This document shows positions 1 to 5,807 of a DNA stretch of 15,944 nt, piece by piece. How positions within the stretch are numbered: position 1 is the stretch's first letter; each line of letters starts with the position of its first letter. This stretch comes from an uncultured Clostridia bacterium (lineage in GTDB: Bacteria > Bacillota_A > Clostridia > TANB77 > CAG-508). The position numbers and the translations under genes were made by a program. The stretch is taken from positions 1-15,944 of the forward strand of contig CANBLA010000013.1 of assembly GCA_947369305.1 (NCBI GenBank), in the 5' to 3' direction. The notes beneath the pieces were generated by a model. That model searched no databases. It saw only the letters and a list, made by a program, of their open reading frames with translations, and was not told the DNA's origin.

Positions 1-480
1 CTCAGCAAAAGCTACGGCATCATCAACACTTTCCACAACTTTACTAGCAATACATGGCTCGTTTATCGATTCCATCATATCTTTGAACGCTTGTCTATCT
101 TCCGCATTCTTAATCCCCTGTGTACCTGTCCCTAAAAGACGTACATTGTGTTCTTGCAAAAATCCACTTTCCGCAAGTTCCATAGCTAGATTTAAACCAG
201 TTTGCCCCCCTAAATTTGGCAAAATACTATCTGGTTTTTCCCTTTCAATCACTTTTTTTACCGTAGTAACAGTTAATGGCTCTATGTAAATTTTGTCTGC
301 CATATTTTTATCTGTCATAATCGTAGCAGGATTCGAATTAATAAGAACCACTTCAATTCCTTCCTTCTTCAATTCACGACACGCCTGTGTACCCGCATAA
401 TCAAATTCGGCTGCTTGACCAATAATAATAGGACCTGATCCGATCACCAATACTTTTTTAATTTCGTTATTTTTTGGCAT
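1..480 (-). CDS. carB: Carbamoyl-phosphate synthase large subunit, N-terminal part (cut by window edge)
   Basis: CarB uses glutamine-derived ammonia, bicarbonate and two ATP to make carbamoyl phosphate for pyrimidines and arginine, in complex with CarA. Only the first 160 codons are inside the window. They open with [20 protein letters not shown] and continue through [27 protein letters not shown] and [13 protein letters not shown], the start of the first carboxyphosphate ATP-grasp half. The ATG at 478-480 follows a good GGAGG site at about 491-495. It lies 22 nt after the stop of an MFS-type gene, and carA is one gene further upstream, so all three are probably co-transcribed. The 3' end is missing because of the window edge; nothing looks broken. 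Confidence 0.96.
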   Translation of the reverse strand, partial: MPKNNEIKKVLVIGSGPIIIGQAAEFDYAGTQACRELKKEGIEVVLINSNPATIMTDKNMADKIYIEPLTVTTVKKVIEREKPDSILPNLGGQTGLNLAMELAESGFLQEHNVRLLGTGTQGIKNAEDRQAFKDMMESINEPCIASKVVESVDDAVAFAE

Positions 481-502
481 TGTTTTGTTTCCTCCCAAAT
501 TT

Positions 503-1708
503 TTATAATTTATCTTTAATTTTATATTTTTGTAATTGATACATATATTTGCTATAAATCGGTATACAAATGGTTGCTAGTAATAATACAATCTTAAAAT
601 ACAAAATATGATTTAAGTAACTGGCTATTAACAGTAGTCCATATCCCACAACTCTTCCTATCTGCATAATCATATTAATAATTGTTTGATTTTCAATGCT
701 ATATCTTTCTTGTATTCCATTTTCGGAATTATGAAATCTTTCAATATGAAAAATCACTTCTAATATAACAATAAAACTACTACTTATCACATTATAGAAA
801 ACCAATTGCACTTTTCCTATATTGACAATTAAGCTAATTACACTAATAACTGAAATAGCACTTCCTATCATTAAAATTTTTTTTAAATTTTGTGGATTAC
901 TATATTTTTTAAAGAAAAATATTGCCACAATCGAACATATCGCAAATATTGTATTTAAAGCTCCTAATTGAAAATCTGTTTTAAAAGTCATTATGATAAT
1001 AATTGTCACTAATGTAGAAATTAAATTCATTAAAACACCAAATAAAATGGAAGCTTTATAAACAATCTTTAATCGTTCTATTTTCTCATTCTGTCTTAAA
1101 CTGTTAAGAAAACTTTTCAAATCAAACTTTTCTTTTTTTTGATTTTCTACTTTTATCAATAATGATATAAAAATCTGCATAATGGCTAAAATCATTACAT
1201 AGGTAGAAACTTTATAAAATGACAGTAACTCTATAGATGTTCCTAGTATAATTGGCATAATTACTTTAGTGATACTTCTAATCATTTTTTTATTCGTCAT
1301 ATATTTGGTTCTGTTATTATTGGTTGTCACATAACTTACCAAATTATCGCATGGTCCCCAATAGAGCGTTTCTGCTATTCCTAATAGTATTGCAATTAAA
1401 ATTATATAGTCTTGAATGTCTTGTTTCAAAAATACAATAGCAACAACAAATAAACACTTAAAGACAATCCCAAATCGATAAATATTACAAATATTGTATC
1501 TTTTCAGTAAAAATGCTATCAAATACATACAAATTGCTGTTACGAAATAATCCACCATATAATAAATAGCTACCGATCCCATATTTTTATCAGTTATATT
1601 TAATAAATAGGCAACTAAAAAAGTATTTAGAAACAAATCAATAATTGAATTTATGATTTCACATATCATTAAAGATTTTGCACTAACATTTAATTCATTT
1701 TCTTTCAC
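503..1708 (-). CDS. MFS-like multidrug/solute permease, substrate unknown, between carA and carB
   Basis: This predicts a 401-residue, very hydrophobic protein with about 10 to 12 membrane helices, the length of an MFS permease. The stretch [16 protein letters not shown] after helix 4, followed by a basic loop rich in K and N, resembles the MFS cytoplasmic-loop region, but I cannot assign a substrate. I chose the GTG at 1706-1708, preceded by AGGGGG at the usual distance. The open frame extends upstream to 1861, but that part lies inside carA and has no ribosome site. The gene sits 25 nt after carA and 22 nt before carB on the same strand, so it should be transcribed with them. A role in uracil, orotate or arginine-related transport is only a guess from position; an unrelated passenger gene is equally possible. 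Confidence 0.8.
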   Translation of the reverse strand: MKENELNVSAKSLMICEIINSIIDLFLNTFLVAYLLNITDKNMGSVAIYYMVDYFVTAICMYLIAFLLKRYNICNIYRFGIVFKCLFVVAIVFLKQDIQDYIILIAILLGIAETLYWGPCDNLVSYVTTNNNRTKYMTNKKMIRSITKVIMPIILGTSIELLSFYKVSTYVMILAIMQIFISLLIKVENQKKEKFDLKSFLNSLRQNEKIERLKIVYKASILFGVLMNLISTLVTIIIIMTFKTDFQLGALNTIFAICSIVAIFFFKKYSNPQNLKKILMIGSAISVISVISLIVNIGKVQLVFYNVISSSFIVILEVIFHIERFHNSENGIQERYSIENQTIINMIMQIGRVVGYGLLLIASYLNHILYFKIVLLLATICIPIYSKYMYQLQKYKIKDKL

Positions 1709-1733
1709 AATTATTGTTCCCCCTTGTGCCTCC

Positions 1734-2798
1734 CTATAATTTCTTGACAAAACTATCAAATATATAATTCGTATCCTCTGGTCCGGGACACGCTTCTGGA
1801 TGAAATTGCACCGTAAAAATATTTTTATCTTTATAACGAATCCCCTCGACCGTATTATCATTCAAATTAATGTGTGAAACTTCTGCAACTTCCGGTTTTA
1901 CACTATCTGCTACAACATAATAGCCATGATTTTGTGAAGTAATATACACTTTTCCATTTTGTAAATCTTTGACTGGATGATTCGGTCCTCGATGCCCATA
2001 CTTTAATTTAGCAGTTTTAAACCCGTGTGCCAACGCCATTAATTGATGTCCCAAGCAAATTCCTAAAATCGGAATATTCGTTTGACTTAAATTTTTAATG
2101 ATATTGATTTCCTCTTGCGCATTTTCTGGATCTCCCGGTCCATTCGAAAGCAAAATCCCATCTGGTTTCAGAGCCAAAATTCGGTCAATCGGCGTATTGC
2201 ATGGGCAAACGGTAACCCCCACATTTCTCTTTAAAAAAGAATTAACAATATTATGTTTAAACCCATAATCCATCAAAACAATTTGCTTTTCTTTATCTCT
2301 TCCATATGCTCTAATTTCTTTGGTAGACACTTGTCTAACAACTTTTCCCACTTCATATTCTTTAATTTTCTGCATAATTTCTGGCATATTATCAATTGAA
2401 GAAGTAACAAATCCTTTCATAGTTCCAGCTTCTCTTAGCAATTTGGTGAGTTTCCTTGTGTTAATATTCGTAAGACCCGGAATTTTATAGTCTCTTAAAA
2501 ATTTATTTAGACTATCTTTTTTTCGGAAATTACTTTCAAATTCGGCAAGTTCATGAATAAAAACTGCTTTTGCCCAAATTCTTTCCGATTCAAAATCCTC
2601 TGGAATGACGCCATAATTTCCAATTAATGGATAGGTCATCACAATGCCTTGTCCCGCATAAGATGGGTCTGTAAAGGTTTCTAAGTAACCAGCCATACCG
2701 GTATTAAAAACTACCTCACATGCTGTATCTACTGTCGTAGCGCCAATTCTTTCCCCTTCCAATATTTCTCCATTTTCTAGCACCAAATATCCTACCAT
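1734..2798 (-). CDS. carA: Carbamoyl-phosphate synthase small (glutaminase) subunit
   Basis: CarA hydrolyses glutamine and passes ammonia to CarB. The 354-residue product has the CarA N-terminal domain (residues 1-150, with FNTGMAGYLETFTDPSYAGQ) and a class I glutamine amidotransferase domain. The catalytic triad is visible as Cys248 in GICLGHQLMALAHG and His333/Glu335 in QFHPEACPGPEDT; the TSQNHGYYV motif is at 287-295. The ATG at 2796-2798 follows AAAGGATG. The gene is the first structural gene of its transcript. It is preceded by a leader ORF and a hairpin plus T-run ending only about 30 nt before the start, implying control by transcription attenuation. Length is normal and all key residues are present. 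Confidence 0.97.
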   Translation of the reverse strand: MVGYLVLENGEILEGERIGATTVDTACEVVFNTGMAGYLETFTDPSYAGQGIVMTYPLIGNYGVIPEDFESERIWAKAVFIHELAEFESNFRKKDSLNKFLRDYKIPGLTNINTRKLTKLLREAGTMKGFVTSSIDNMPEIMQKIKEYEVGKVVRQVSTKEIRAYGRDKEKQIVLMDYGFKHNIVNSFLKRNVGVTVCPCNTPIDRILALKPDGILLSNGPGDPENAQEEINIIKNLSQTNIPILGICLGHQLMALAHGFKTAKLKYGHRGPNHPVKDLQNGKVYITSQNHGYYVVADSVKPEVAEVSHINLNDNTVEGIRYKDKNIFTVQFHPEACPGPEDTNYIFDSFVKKL

Positions 2799-2827
2799 AA
2801 AATTATCATCCTTTCTGTTTTATCCTT

Positions 2828-2860
2828 AAAAAATAAACACTAAATGAAATCTAGTGTTTA
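2828..2860 (-). terminator. Attenuator (intrinsic terminator) in the carA leader
   Basis: On the minus strand, TAAACACTA (2860-2852) pairs perfectly with TAGTGTTTA (2842-2834), a 9-bp stem with a 9-nt loop, followed directly by six T (2833-2828). The hairpin lies 30 nt before the carA start, so it ends the transcript before carA unless prevented from forming. The stop codon of the leader ORF (2853-2851) is at the top of its 5' arm, so a ribosome arriving there would physically block it. The stem is AU-rich, so the terminator may be of only moderate strength. Confidence 0.75.
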
Positions 2861-2961
2861 TCCATAAAATTACGATTGATTAAAAAAGGAAACAAAGCAT
2901 CCATAATAGATTTTTTTCTATCATTTTTTGCTATTTTATTATTGAATCTCCCTTTTTTCAT
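2851..2961 (-). CDS. Leader peptide of the carA attenuator, 36 codons
   Basis: This small ORF begins with ATG at 2959-2961, preceded by AAGAGG with about 10 nt spacing. It reads MKKGRFNNKIAKNDRKKSIM, then DALFPFLINRNFMDKH, then TAG. Codons 22-27 (A-L-F-P-F-L, positions 2898-2881) are a U-rich tract with 12 T in 18 bases, and the stop codon lies in the 5' arm of the terminator hairpin. In enterobacterial pyrBI, low UTP slows polymerase in such a tract, the leader ribosome catches up, and the terminator cannot form. The same logic would explain this arrangement. The peptide itself probably has no function. There is no homology evidence; the case rests on the joint placement of promoter, ribosome site, tract and hairpin. 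Confidence 0.65.
   Translation of the reverse strand: MKKGRFNNKIAKNDRKKSIMDALFPFLINRNFMDKH
2904..2923 (-). promoter_or_regulatory. Pause-type hairpin ahead of the U-rich tract in the carA leader
   Basis: On the minus strand TGATAGA (2923-2917) and TCTATTA (2910-2904) form a 7-bp stem (one G-U pair) around a six-A loop. It ends six nucleotides before the U-rich tract at 2898-2881. A hairpin just upstream of a U-rich tract is the arrangement known to pause RNA polymerase in pyrBI-type leaders. This is inference from position; the stem is weak and A/U-rich. Confidence 0.45.
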
Positions 2962-2997
2962 TTTATTGTAACCTCTTAATTTTTATTTATCTTATAT

Positions 2998-3026
2998 ATT
3001 TTAATATAGATTGCTTTAAAATGCAA
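2998..3026 (-). promoter_or_regulatory. Promoter of the carA unit
   Basis: On the minus strand TTGCAT (3026-3021) is followed after exactly 17 nt by TAAAAT (3003-2998). Predicted transcription start is near 2991, about 30 nt before the leader ORF. The -35 box is only a partial match; the spacing and position in the only gap before the leader support it. Confidence 0.6.
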
Positions 3027-3100
3027 GAGTTTTTTGATAAAAAATGAAAAATAGCTACTTATTAATCTAAAATGATTATCTCTAGTAAGTCTTCGTATGC

Positions 3101-3130
3101 AAAAAAGAGCCAGCTTCAACTGACTCTTTT
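3101..3130 (-). terminator. Intrinsic terminator downstream of the PBECR gene / small RNA
   Basis: On the minus strand AAAAGAGTCAG (3130-3120) pairs with CTGGCTCTTTT (3113-3103), an 11-bp stem with one G-U pair and a 6-nt loop, followed by further T to 3101. On the plus strand the same pair would be a C-A mismatch, so the hairpin is best formed in minus-strand RNA. Confidence 0.8.
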
Positions 3131-3233
3131 CAAATCTAGCTATTTGACAGGTGTGCCCTTTCCTGCATCTCTTTTGACCTATTTTCTAGGTGCGTAGAAG
3201 CACAATCTCTACCCCAAATAACTTTATCTATTA
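3101..3233 (-). ncRNA. Candidate small structured RNA, about 130 nt, family not recognised
   Basis: A promoter (3240-3268) and an intrinsic terminator (3101-3130) bracket this non-coding stretch on the minus strand, directly after the PBECR-type gene. Reading 5' to 3' there are short self-complementary elements: GTGC/GCAC near 3202-3189, ACCTA-gaaaa-TAGGT near 3190-3176, GCAGG/CCTGT near 3161-3142, CAAAT/ATTTG near 3143-3128, then the terminator. The segment is noticeably less AT-rich than its surroundings. It is not a tRNA, and I do not see the conserved cores of SRP RNA, 6S RNA or common riboswitches. It could be an independent sRNA, an RNA antitoxin for the neighbouring RNase, or only a 3' UTR. 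Confidence 0.5.
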
Positions 3234-3239
3234 TATCAT

Positions 3240-3268
3240 ATTATAACACTTTTATTCTCTTTTGTAAA
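3240..3268 (-). promoter_or_regulatory. Promoter inside the 3' end of the PBECR gene, driving the small RNA
   Basis: On the minus strand TTTACA (3268-3263) and TATAAT (3245-3240) are separated by exactly 17 nt, an almost perfect sigma-A promoter. The -35 box lies in the last codons of the PBECR-type gene and its stop codon is in the spacer. The predicted start is near 3233. A second TATAAT at 3235-3230 has no matching -35. Confidence 0.65.
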
Positions 3269-3626
3269 TAGTTTTATTCTTTTCTTGTAACTTTTTTAAA
3301 TTACGTTCTCTCATAATCCACGCAGTCATTACTGAATTTTGTGGATGTTCAATAGAATTAGTCGTATTTAATTTTACAATAATATTTAAATAATTCTTTT
3401 CCAATTTACCAACCAAAAATACTGTGTCTTTATGTTTTAAATCTTCAATTACTTCACTTGGATTTAATACTACTTTGTCTATATTACCTAGGATCAGTTC
3501 ATAATCATAGCTATGTTCTTCATAAATATGCTTTCGCCTTTCCTCCGTAATCACAACATCCTCTGTTGTAATTTTAGTAGCATATTTTCCAATAATATTT
3601 TTATCTAATTTTCCTATATATTGCAC
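3252..3626 (-). CDS. Stand-alone PBECR-type (Barnase/EndoU/ColicinE5/RelE-like) predicted RNase
   Basis: This 124-residue protein resembles the PBECR family of small RelE/EndoU/colicin-fold nucleases, which occur alone in Firmicutes or fused in phage and secreted toxins. Visible family-like features are ITEERRKHIYEEH (residues 26-38), a beta-rich core DKVVLNPSEVI, DTVFLVGKLEKNYLNIIVKL, and the end NSVMTAWIMRERNLKKL (97-113) with an Arg/Trp cluster suited to RNA binding. There is no signal peptide, so it would act in the cytoplasm. The start is GTG at 3624-3626 after AAGGA. It has its own consensus promoter at 3713-3741 and ends in a putative small RNA gene. No protein antitoxin ORF is adjacent. 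A toxin role is inference; the family assignment is from memory of motifs. Confidence 0.7.
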   Translation of the reverse strand: MQYIGKLDKNIIGKYATKITTEDVVITEERRKHIYEEHSYDYELILGNIDKVVLNPSEVIEDLKHKDTVFLVGKLEKNYLNIIVKLNTTNSIEHPQNSVMTAWIMRERNLKKLQEKNKTIYKRE

Positions 3627-3712
3627 TTATTTTCCTTCATTTAGGTGAATTTTTAGGCAGAAATGCCTACTGAATTTTTTCGTTTGAATAAACGATTGAA
3701 TGGATAAGATTA

Positions 3713-3741
3713 ATTATAAACTATTTATTTACATTTGTCAA
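3713..3741 (-). promoter_or_regulatory. Perfect-consensus promoter of the PBECR gene
   Basis: TTGACA (3741-3736) and TATAAT (3718-3713) on the minus strand, both 6/6, with an exact 17-nt spacer. The predicted start near 3706 gives a 5' UTR of about 80 nt carrying two small hairpins: TCGTTT-ATTC-AAACGA (3695-3680) and AGGCA-TTTC-TGCCT (3668-3655). It ends with the AAGGA site before the GTG start. Confidence 0.75.
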
Positions 3742-3778
3742 TATAATCTTAAATTTGTACATAAAATTTCAATTTATT

Positions 3779-3835
3779 TATTAAAAATGGCATATGAACA
3801 CCAATTATTTTAAATATTTTCTGCTCATATGCCCT
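3779..3835 (-). ncRNA. Possible 55-60 nt hairpin transcript upstream of the PBECR gene
   Basis: A perfect-consensus promoter at 3843-3871 predicts a start at about 3835. The RNA then begins almost at once with GGCATATGA (3833-3825), which pairs over 9 bp with TCATATGCC (3797-3789) around a 27-nt loop, followed by ATTTTTAATAAA. This looks like a tiny transcript ending at a weak terminator, or a 5'-terminal hairpin of a longer PBECR mRNA. It has no credible ORF. The function is unknown. Confidence 0.35.
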
Positions 3836-3842
3836 AACTTTT

Positions 3843-3871
3843 ATTATATCATTTTTTCATCATTATGTCAA
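3843..3871 (-). promoter_or_regulatory. Second perfect-consensus promoter, upstream
   Basis: TTGACA (3871-3866) and TATAAT (3848-3843) on the minus strand with an exact 17-nt spacer. It lies just after the tsf terminator and 130 bp upstream of an equally perfect promoter on the same strand. The first nucleotides transcribed form the hairpin at 3789-3833. Confidence 0.7.
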
Positions 3872-3885
3872 GTTGACAAAATATT

Positions 3886-3915
3886 AAAAATATGCTCTCA
3901 CTTGATTTTAGTGAG
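3886..3915 (-). terminator. Terminator after tsf
   Basis: On the minus strand CTCACT (3915-3910) pairs with AGTGAG (3902-3897) around a 7-nt loop, then AGCATATTTTT. It is 23 nt past the tsf stop. The stem is short and the T-run is offset by several bases, so efficiency is uncertain. Confidence 0.5.
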
Positions 3916-3937
3916 TTTTAGCCTTTTTATAAAGCTT

Positions 3938-4813
3938 TTATTGTAATTGTTTCATCACTTCTTCTGCAAAATTTTCTTCTGCTTTTTCAATTCCTTCGCC
4001 TTTTTCAAAACGTACAAATCGGTTTAATTTAGCACCTTTGCTTTTGATTAAATCTCCTACTTTTACGTTTGAATCTTTGACAAAAACTTGGTCAACTAAG
4101 CAGATTTCTGCATAAAATTTTCCAATTCTTCCTTGTACCATTTTTTCAGCAATTTCAGCTGGTTTTCCTTCATTCATGGCTTGCTCTTTTAAAATTTCCA
4201 TTTCTTTTTTGGTTCTTTCTTCTGGTACATCTTCTCGACTTAAATATTCTGGATTTGCTGCTGTAATTTGCATGCAAATATCTTTGGCTAAATCACTATT
4301 TCCGCCTTCAAAGTCAACTAAAACTGCAATTCTTCCGCCTCCATGAACATATCCTTCTACTAAACCTGATCCTTCATATCTTGCAAATCTTCTAATTGAC
4401 ATGTGTTCACCAATGGTGGCAATTTTTTCGGTTAGAATTTCACCAACTGTTTTGTCTGAACCAATGTATTTGGTATTTAATAAAGCATCTACATCTGCTG
4501 GATTACTTTGTGCTACTACTTTTACAGTTGTGTTTACAAATTCTTTGAATTCTTCGTTTTTCGAAACAAAGTCTGTTTCGCTATTTACTTCTAAGATGCT
4601 TCCTACTTTTTTGTCATCTGAAACGTAAACACTAACTAATCCTTCTGCTGCAATTCTTCCTGATTTTTTATCCGCTTTAGCAATACCCTTTTTACGTAAT
4701 AATTCAGCTGCTTTTTCCATGTCTCCGTCTGTTTCTGTTAGCACTTTTTTGCAGTCCATCATGCCAGCACCTGTTTTTTCTCTTAATTCTTTTACTAAAT
4801 TTGCACTTATCAT
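3938..4813 (-). CDS. tsf: Elongation factor Ts
   Basis: EF-Ts is the nucleotide exchange factor that recharges EF-Tu from GDP to GTP in the cytoplasm during translation. The 291-residue protein has the N-terminal UBA-like region with LREKTGAGMMDCKKVL (residues 10-25) and the EF-Tu-contacting motif NSETDFVSKNEEF (77-89). A second core subdomain holds MQITAANPEYLSREDVPEE, and the C-terminus is NRFVRFEKGEG. ATG at 4811-4813 follows AAGGAGG. It is downstream of rpsB with a 67-nt spacer holding a stable hairpin, the standard rpsB-tsf order, and a terminator follows. Confidence 0.97.
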   Translation of the reverse strand: MISANLVKELREKTGAGMMDCKKVLTETDGDMEKAAELLRKKGIAKADKKSGRIAAEGLVSVYVSDDKKVGSILEVNSETDFVSKNEEFKEFVNTTVKVVAQSNPADVDALLNTKYIGSDKTVGEILTEKIATIGEHMSIRRFARYEGSGLVEGYVHGGGRIAVLVDFEGGNSDLAKDICMQITAANPEYLSREDVPEERTKKEMEILKEQAMNEGKPAEIAEKMVQGRIGKFYAEICLVDQVFVKDSNVKVGDLIKSKGAKLNRFVRFEKGEGIEKAEENFAEEVMKQLQ

Positions 4814-4844
4814 TTTGATTTTCCTCCTTGATTATTTATATTTG

Positions 4845-4878
4845 GTAGAGTAAAGGTTGGTTAAAACCAACCCTCTAC
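4845..4878 (-). promoter_or_regulatory. Hairpin in the rpsB-tsf spacer
   Basis: Immediately after the rpsB stop the minus-strand RNA folds as GTAGAG-GGTTGGT (4878-4866) against ACCAACC (4861-4855) and CTCTAC (4850-4845), with a 4-nt bulge TTTA on the 3' side. No T-run follows, so it is not a classical terminator. It may be an RNase processing or mRNA-stability element, or may adjust the tsf to rpsB ratio. Confidence 0.55.
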
Positions 4879-4880
4879 AT

Positions 4881-5645
4881 TTATTCCTCTACGTTTTCTA
4901 CAACCTCTTCCATATCGGTTGGTTCTTCTGGTTCTGCTTCACCGATTGGCATGATGGCATCTTCGCCTTGTCTTCCTTCGATGACTGCATTTGCCATAAC
5001 ATCTGCAATTAATTTAACAGCTCTGATGGCATCATCATTTCCTGGAATTGGATAGTCTACGTCTTCTGGACTACAGTTTGTATCAACTAATCCTACTACT
5101 TTGATCCCTAATTTTCTTGCTTCTTTAATTGCATTATATTCTTTCTTTGGATCTACAACAAACATAACTCCCGGCATTTCATTCATATCTTTGATTCCAC
5201 CAAGATTTTTCTCTAATTTTTCCATTTCATTTCTTAAACCAATGACTTCTTTTTTTGGTAAAACATCAAATGTACCATCTTCGCTCATTTCTTCTAATTG
5301 TTTTAAACGATTGATACGTCCTTGAATGGTTTTGAAGTTGGTAAGCATTCCACCTAACCATCTTTGGTCTACATAGTACATATTGCATCGGATGGCTGCT
5401 TCTTTGACACATTCTTGTGCTTGTTTTTTGGTTCCTACAAAAAGAACGGTTTTTCCATCTTCTGCTTGCTCTTTTATAAAAGCATATGCCTCGTCTAATT
5501 TTTTGGATGTCTTTTGTAAATCGATAATATGGATTCCATTTCTAGCTTGGAATATATATTCTGCCATTTTTGGATTCCATCTTCTTGTTTGATGTCCGAA
5601 ATGAACACCTGCTTCTAATAATTGTTTCATTGCAACTACTGCCAT
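4881..5645 (-). CDS. rpsB: 30S ribosomal protein S2
   Basis: S2 is a component of the small subunit, bound near the head-body junction and needed to recruit S1-type factors. The 254-residue product begins [20 protein letters not shown], followed by [20 protein letters not shown] and later [15 protein letters not shown] and [19 protein letters not shown], all S2 signatures. It ends in an acidic tail. I chose the ATG at 5643-5645 because GGGAGG lies at the right distance and S2 proteins start here. The open frame continues 18 codons upstream, but that extension lacks a ribosome site and is not S2-like. A promoter lies at 5761-5789; tsf follows in the same transcript. Confidence 0.97.
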   Translation of the reverse strand: MAVVAMKQLLEAGVHFGHQTRRWNPKMAEYIFQARNGIHIIDLQKTSKKLDEAYAFIKEQAEDGKTVLFVGTKKQAQECVKEAAIRCNMYYVDQRWLGGMLTNFKTIQGRINRLKQLEEMSEDGTFDVLPKKEVIGLRNEMEKLEKNLGGIKDMNEMPGVMFVVDPKKEYNAIKEARKLGIKVVGLVDTNCSPEDVDYPIPGNDDAIRAVKLIADVMANAVIEGRQGEDAIMPIGEAEPEEPTDMEEVVENVEE

Positions 5646-5760
5646 TTTAAAATTCCTCCCTTTTTTGTTTTTTCCTCCACAGTATTTTGGCACTTTCAAA
5701 CACTATTTCTATAGCACACGTTTGATAAGCTCATACTATGTGTGTTTTTTAGACTAAGTT

Positions 5761-5789
5761 ATTATAACAAAGTTTTTATAAAAATGCAA
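5761..5789 (-). promoter_or_regulatory. Promoter of rpsB-tsf with a 110-nt leader
   Basis: TTGCAT (5789-5784) and TATAAT (5766-5761) on the minus strand, 17 nt apart. The leader from about 5754 to 5646 contains inverted matches (AAACAC/GTGTTT and CACAC/GTGTG). Such a leader could be bound by S2 for autoregulation, as known in other bacteria, but no recognised motif is visible. Confidence 0.65.
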
Positions 5790-5807
5790 GTAATTTTGTG
5801 AATTTTT

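Noticed and set aside
1709..1861. N-terminal extension of the permease into carA
   Set aside because: It lies within the carA coding sequence in another frame, is not membrane-like, and has no ribosome site; the GTG at 1708 does.
2821..3000. PyrR-binding attenuator or T-box leader before carA
   Set aside because: I looked for the PyrR anti-antiterminator loop and the T-box TGG-containing sequence. Neither is convincing; the only AGAGG is placed as a ribosome site for the leader ORF.
3101..3233. Lysine, cobalamin, TPP, SAM or glycine riboswitch, or SRP/6S RNA
   Set aside because: Some short stretches (GTAGAG, GAAAGGG) recall riboswitch cores, but the full conserved sets are not present and the next gene downstream (carA) has its own leader.
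3655..3668. Hairpin AGGCA-GAAA-TGCCT as a plus-strand terminator
   Set aside because: The stem is only 5 bp, the T-run is several bases away, and no plus-strand gene precedes it. It is more likely a small stem in the PBECR 5' UTR.
5646..5699. 18-residue N-terminal extension of S2
   Set aside because: It is leader sequence: no ribosome site ahead of it, and the ATG at 5645 has GGGAGG and matches the usual S2 N-terminus.
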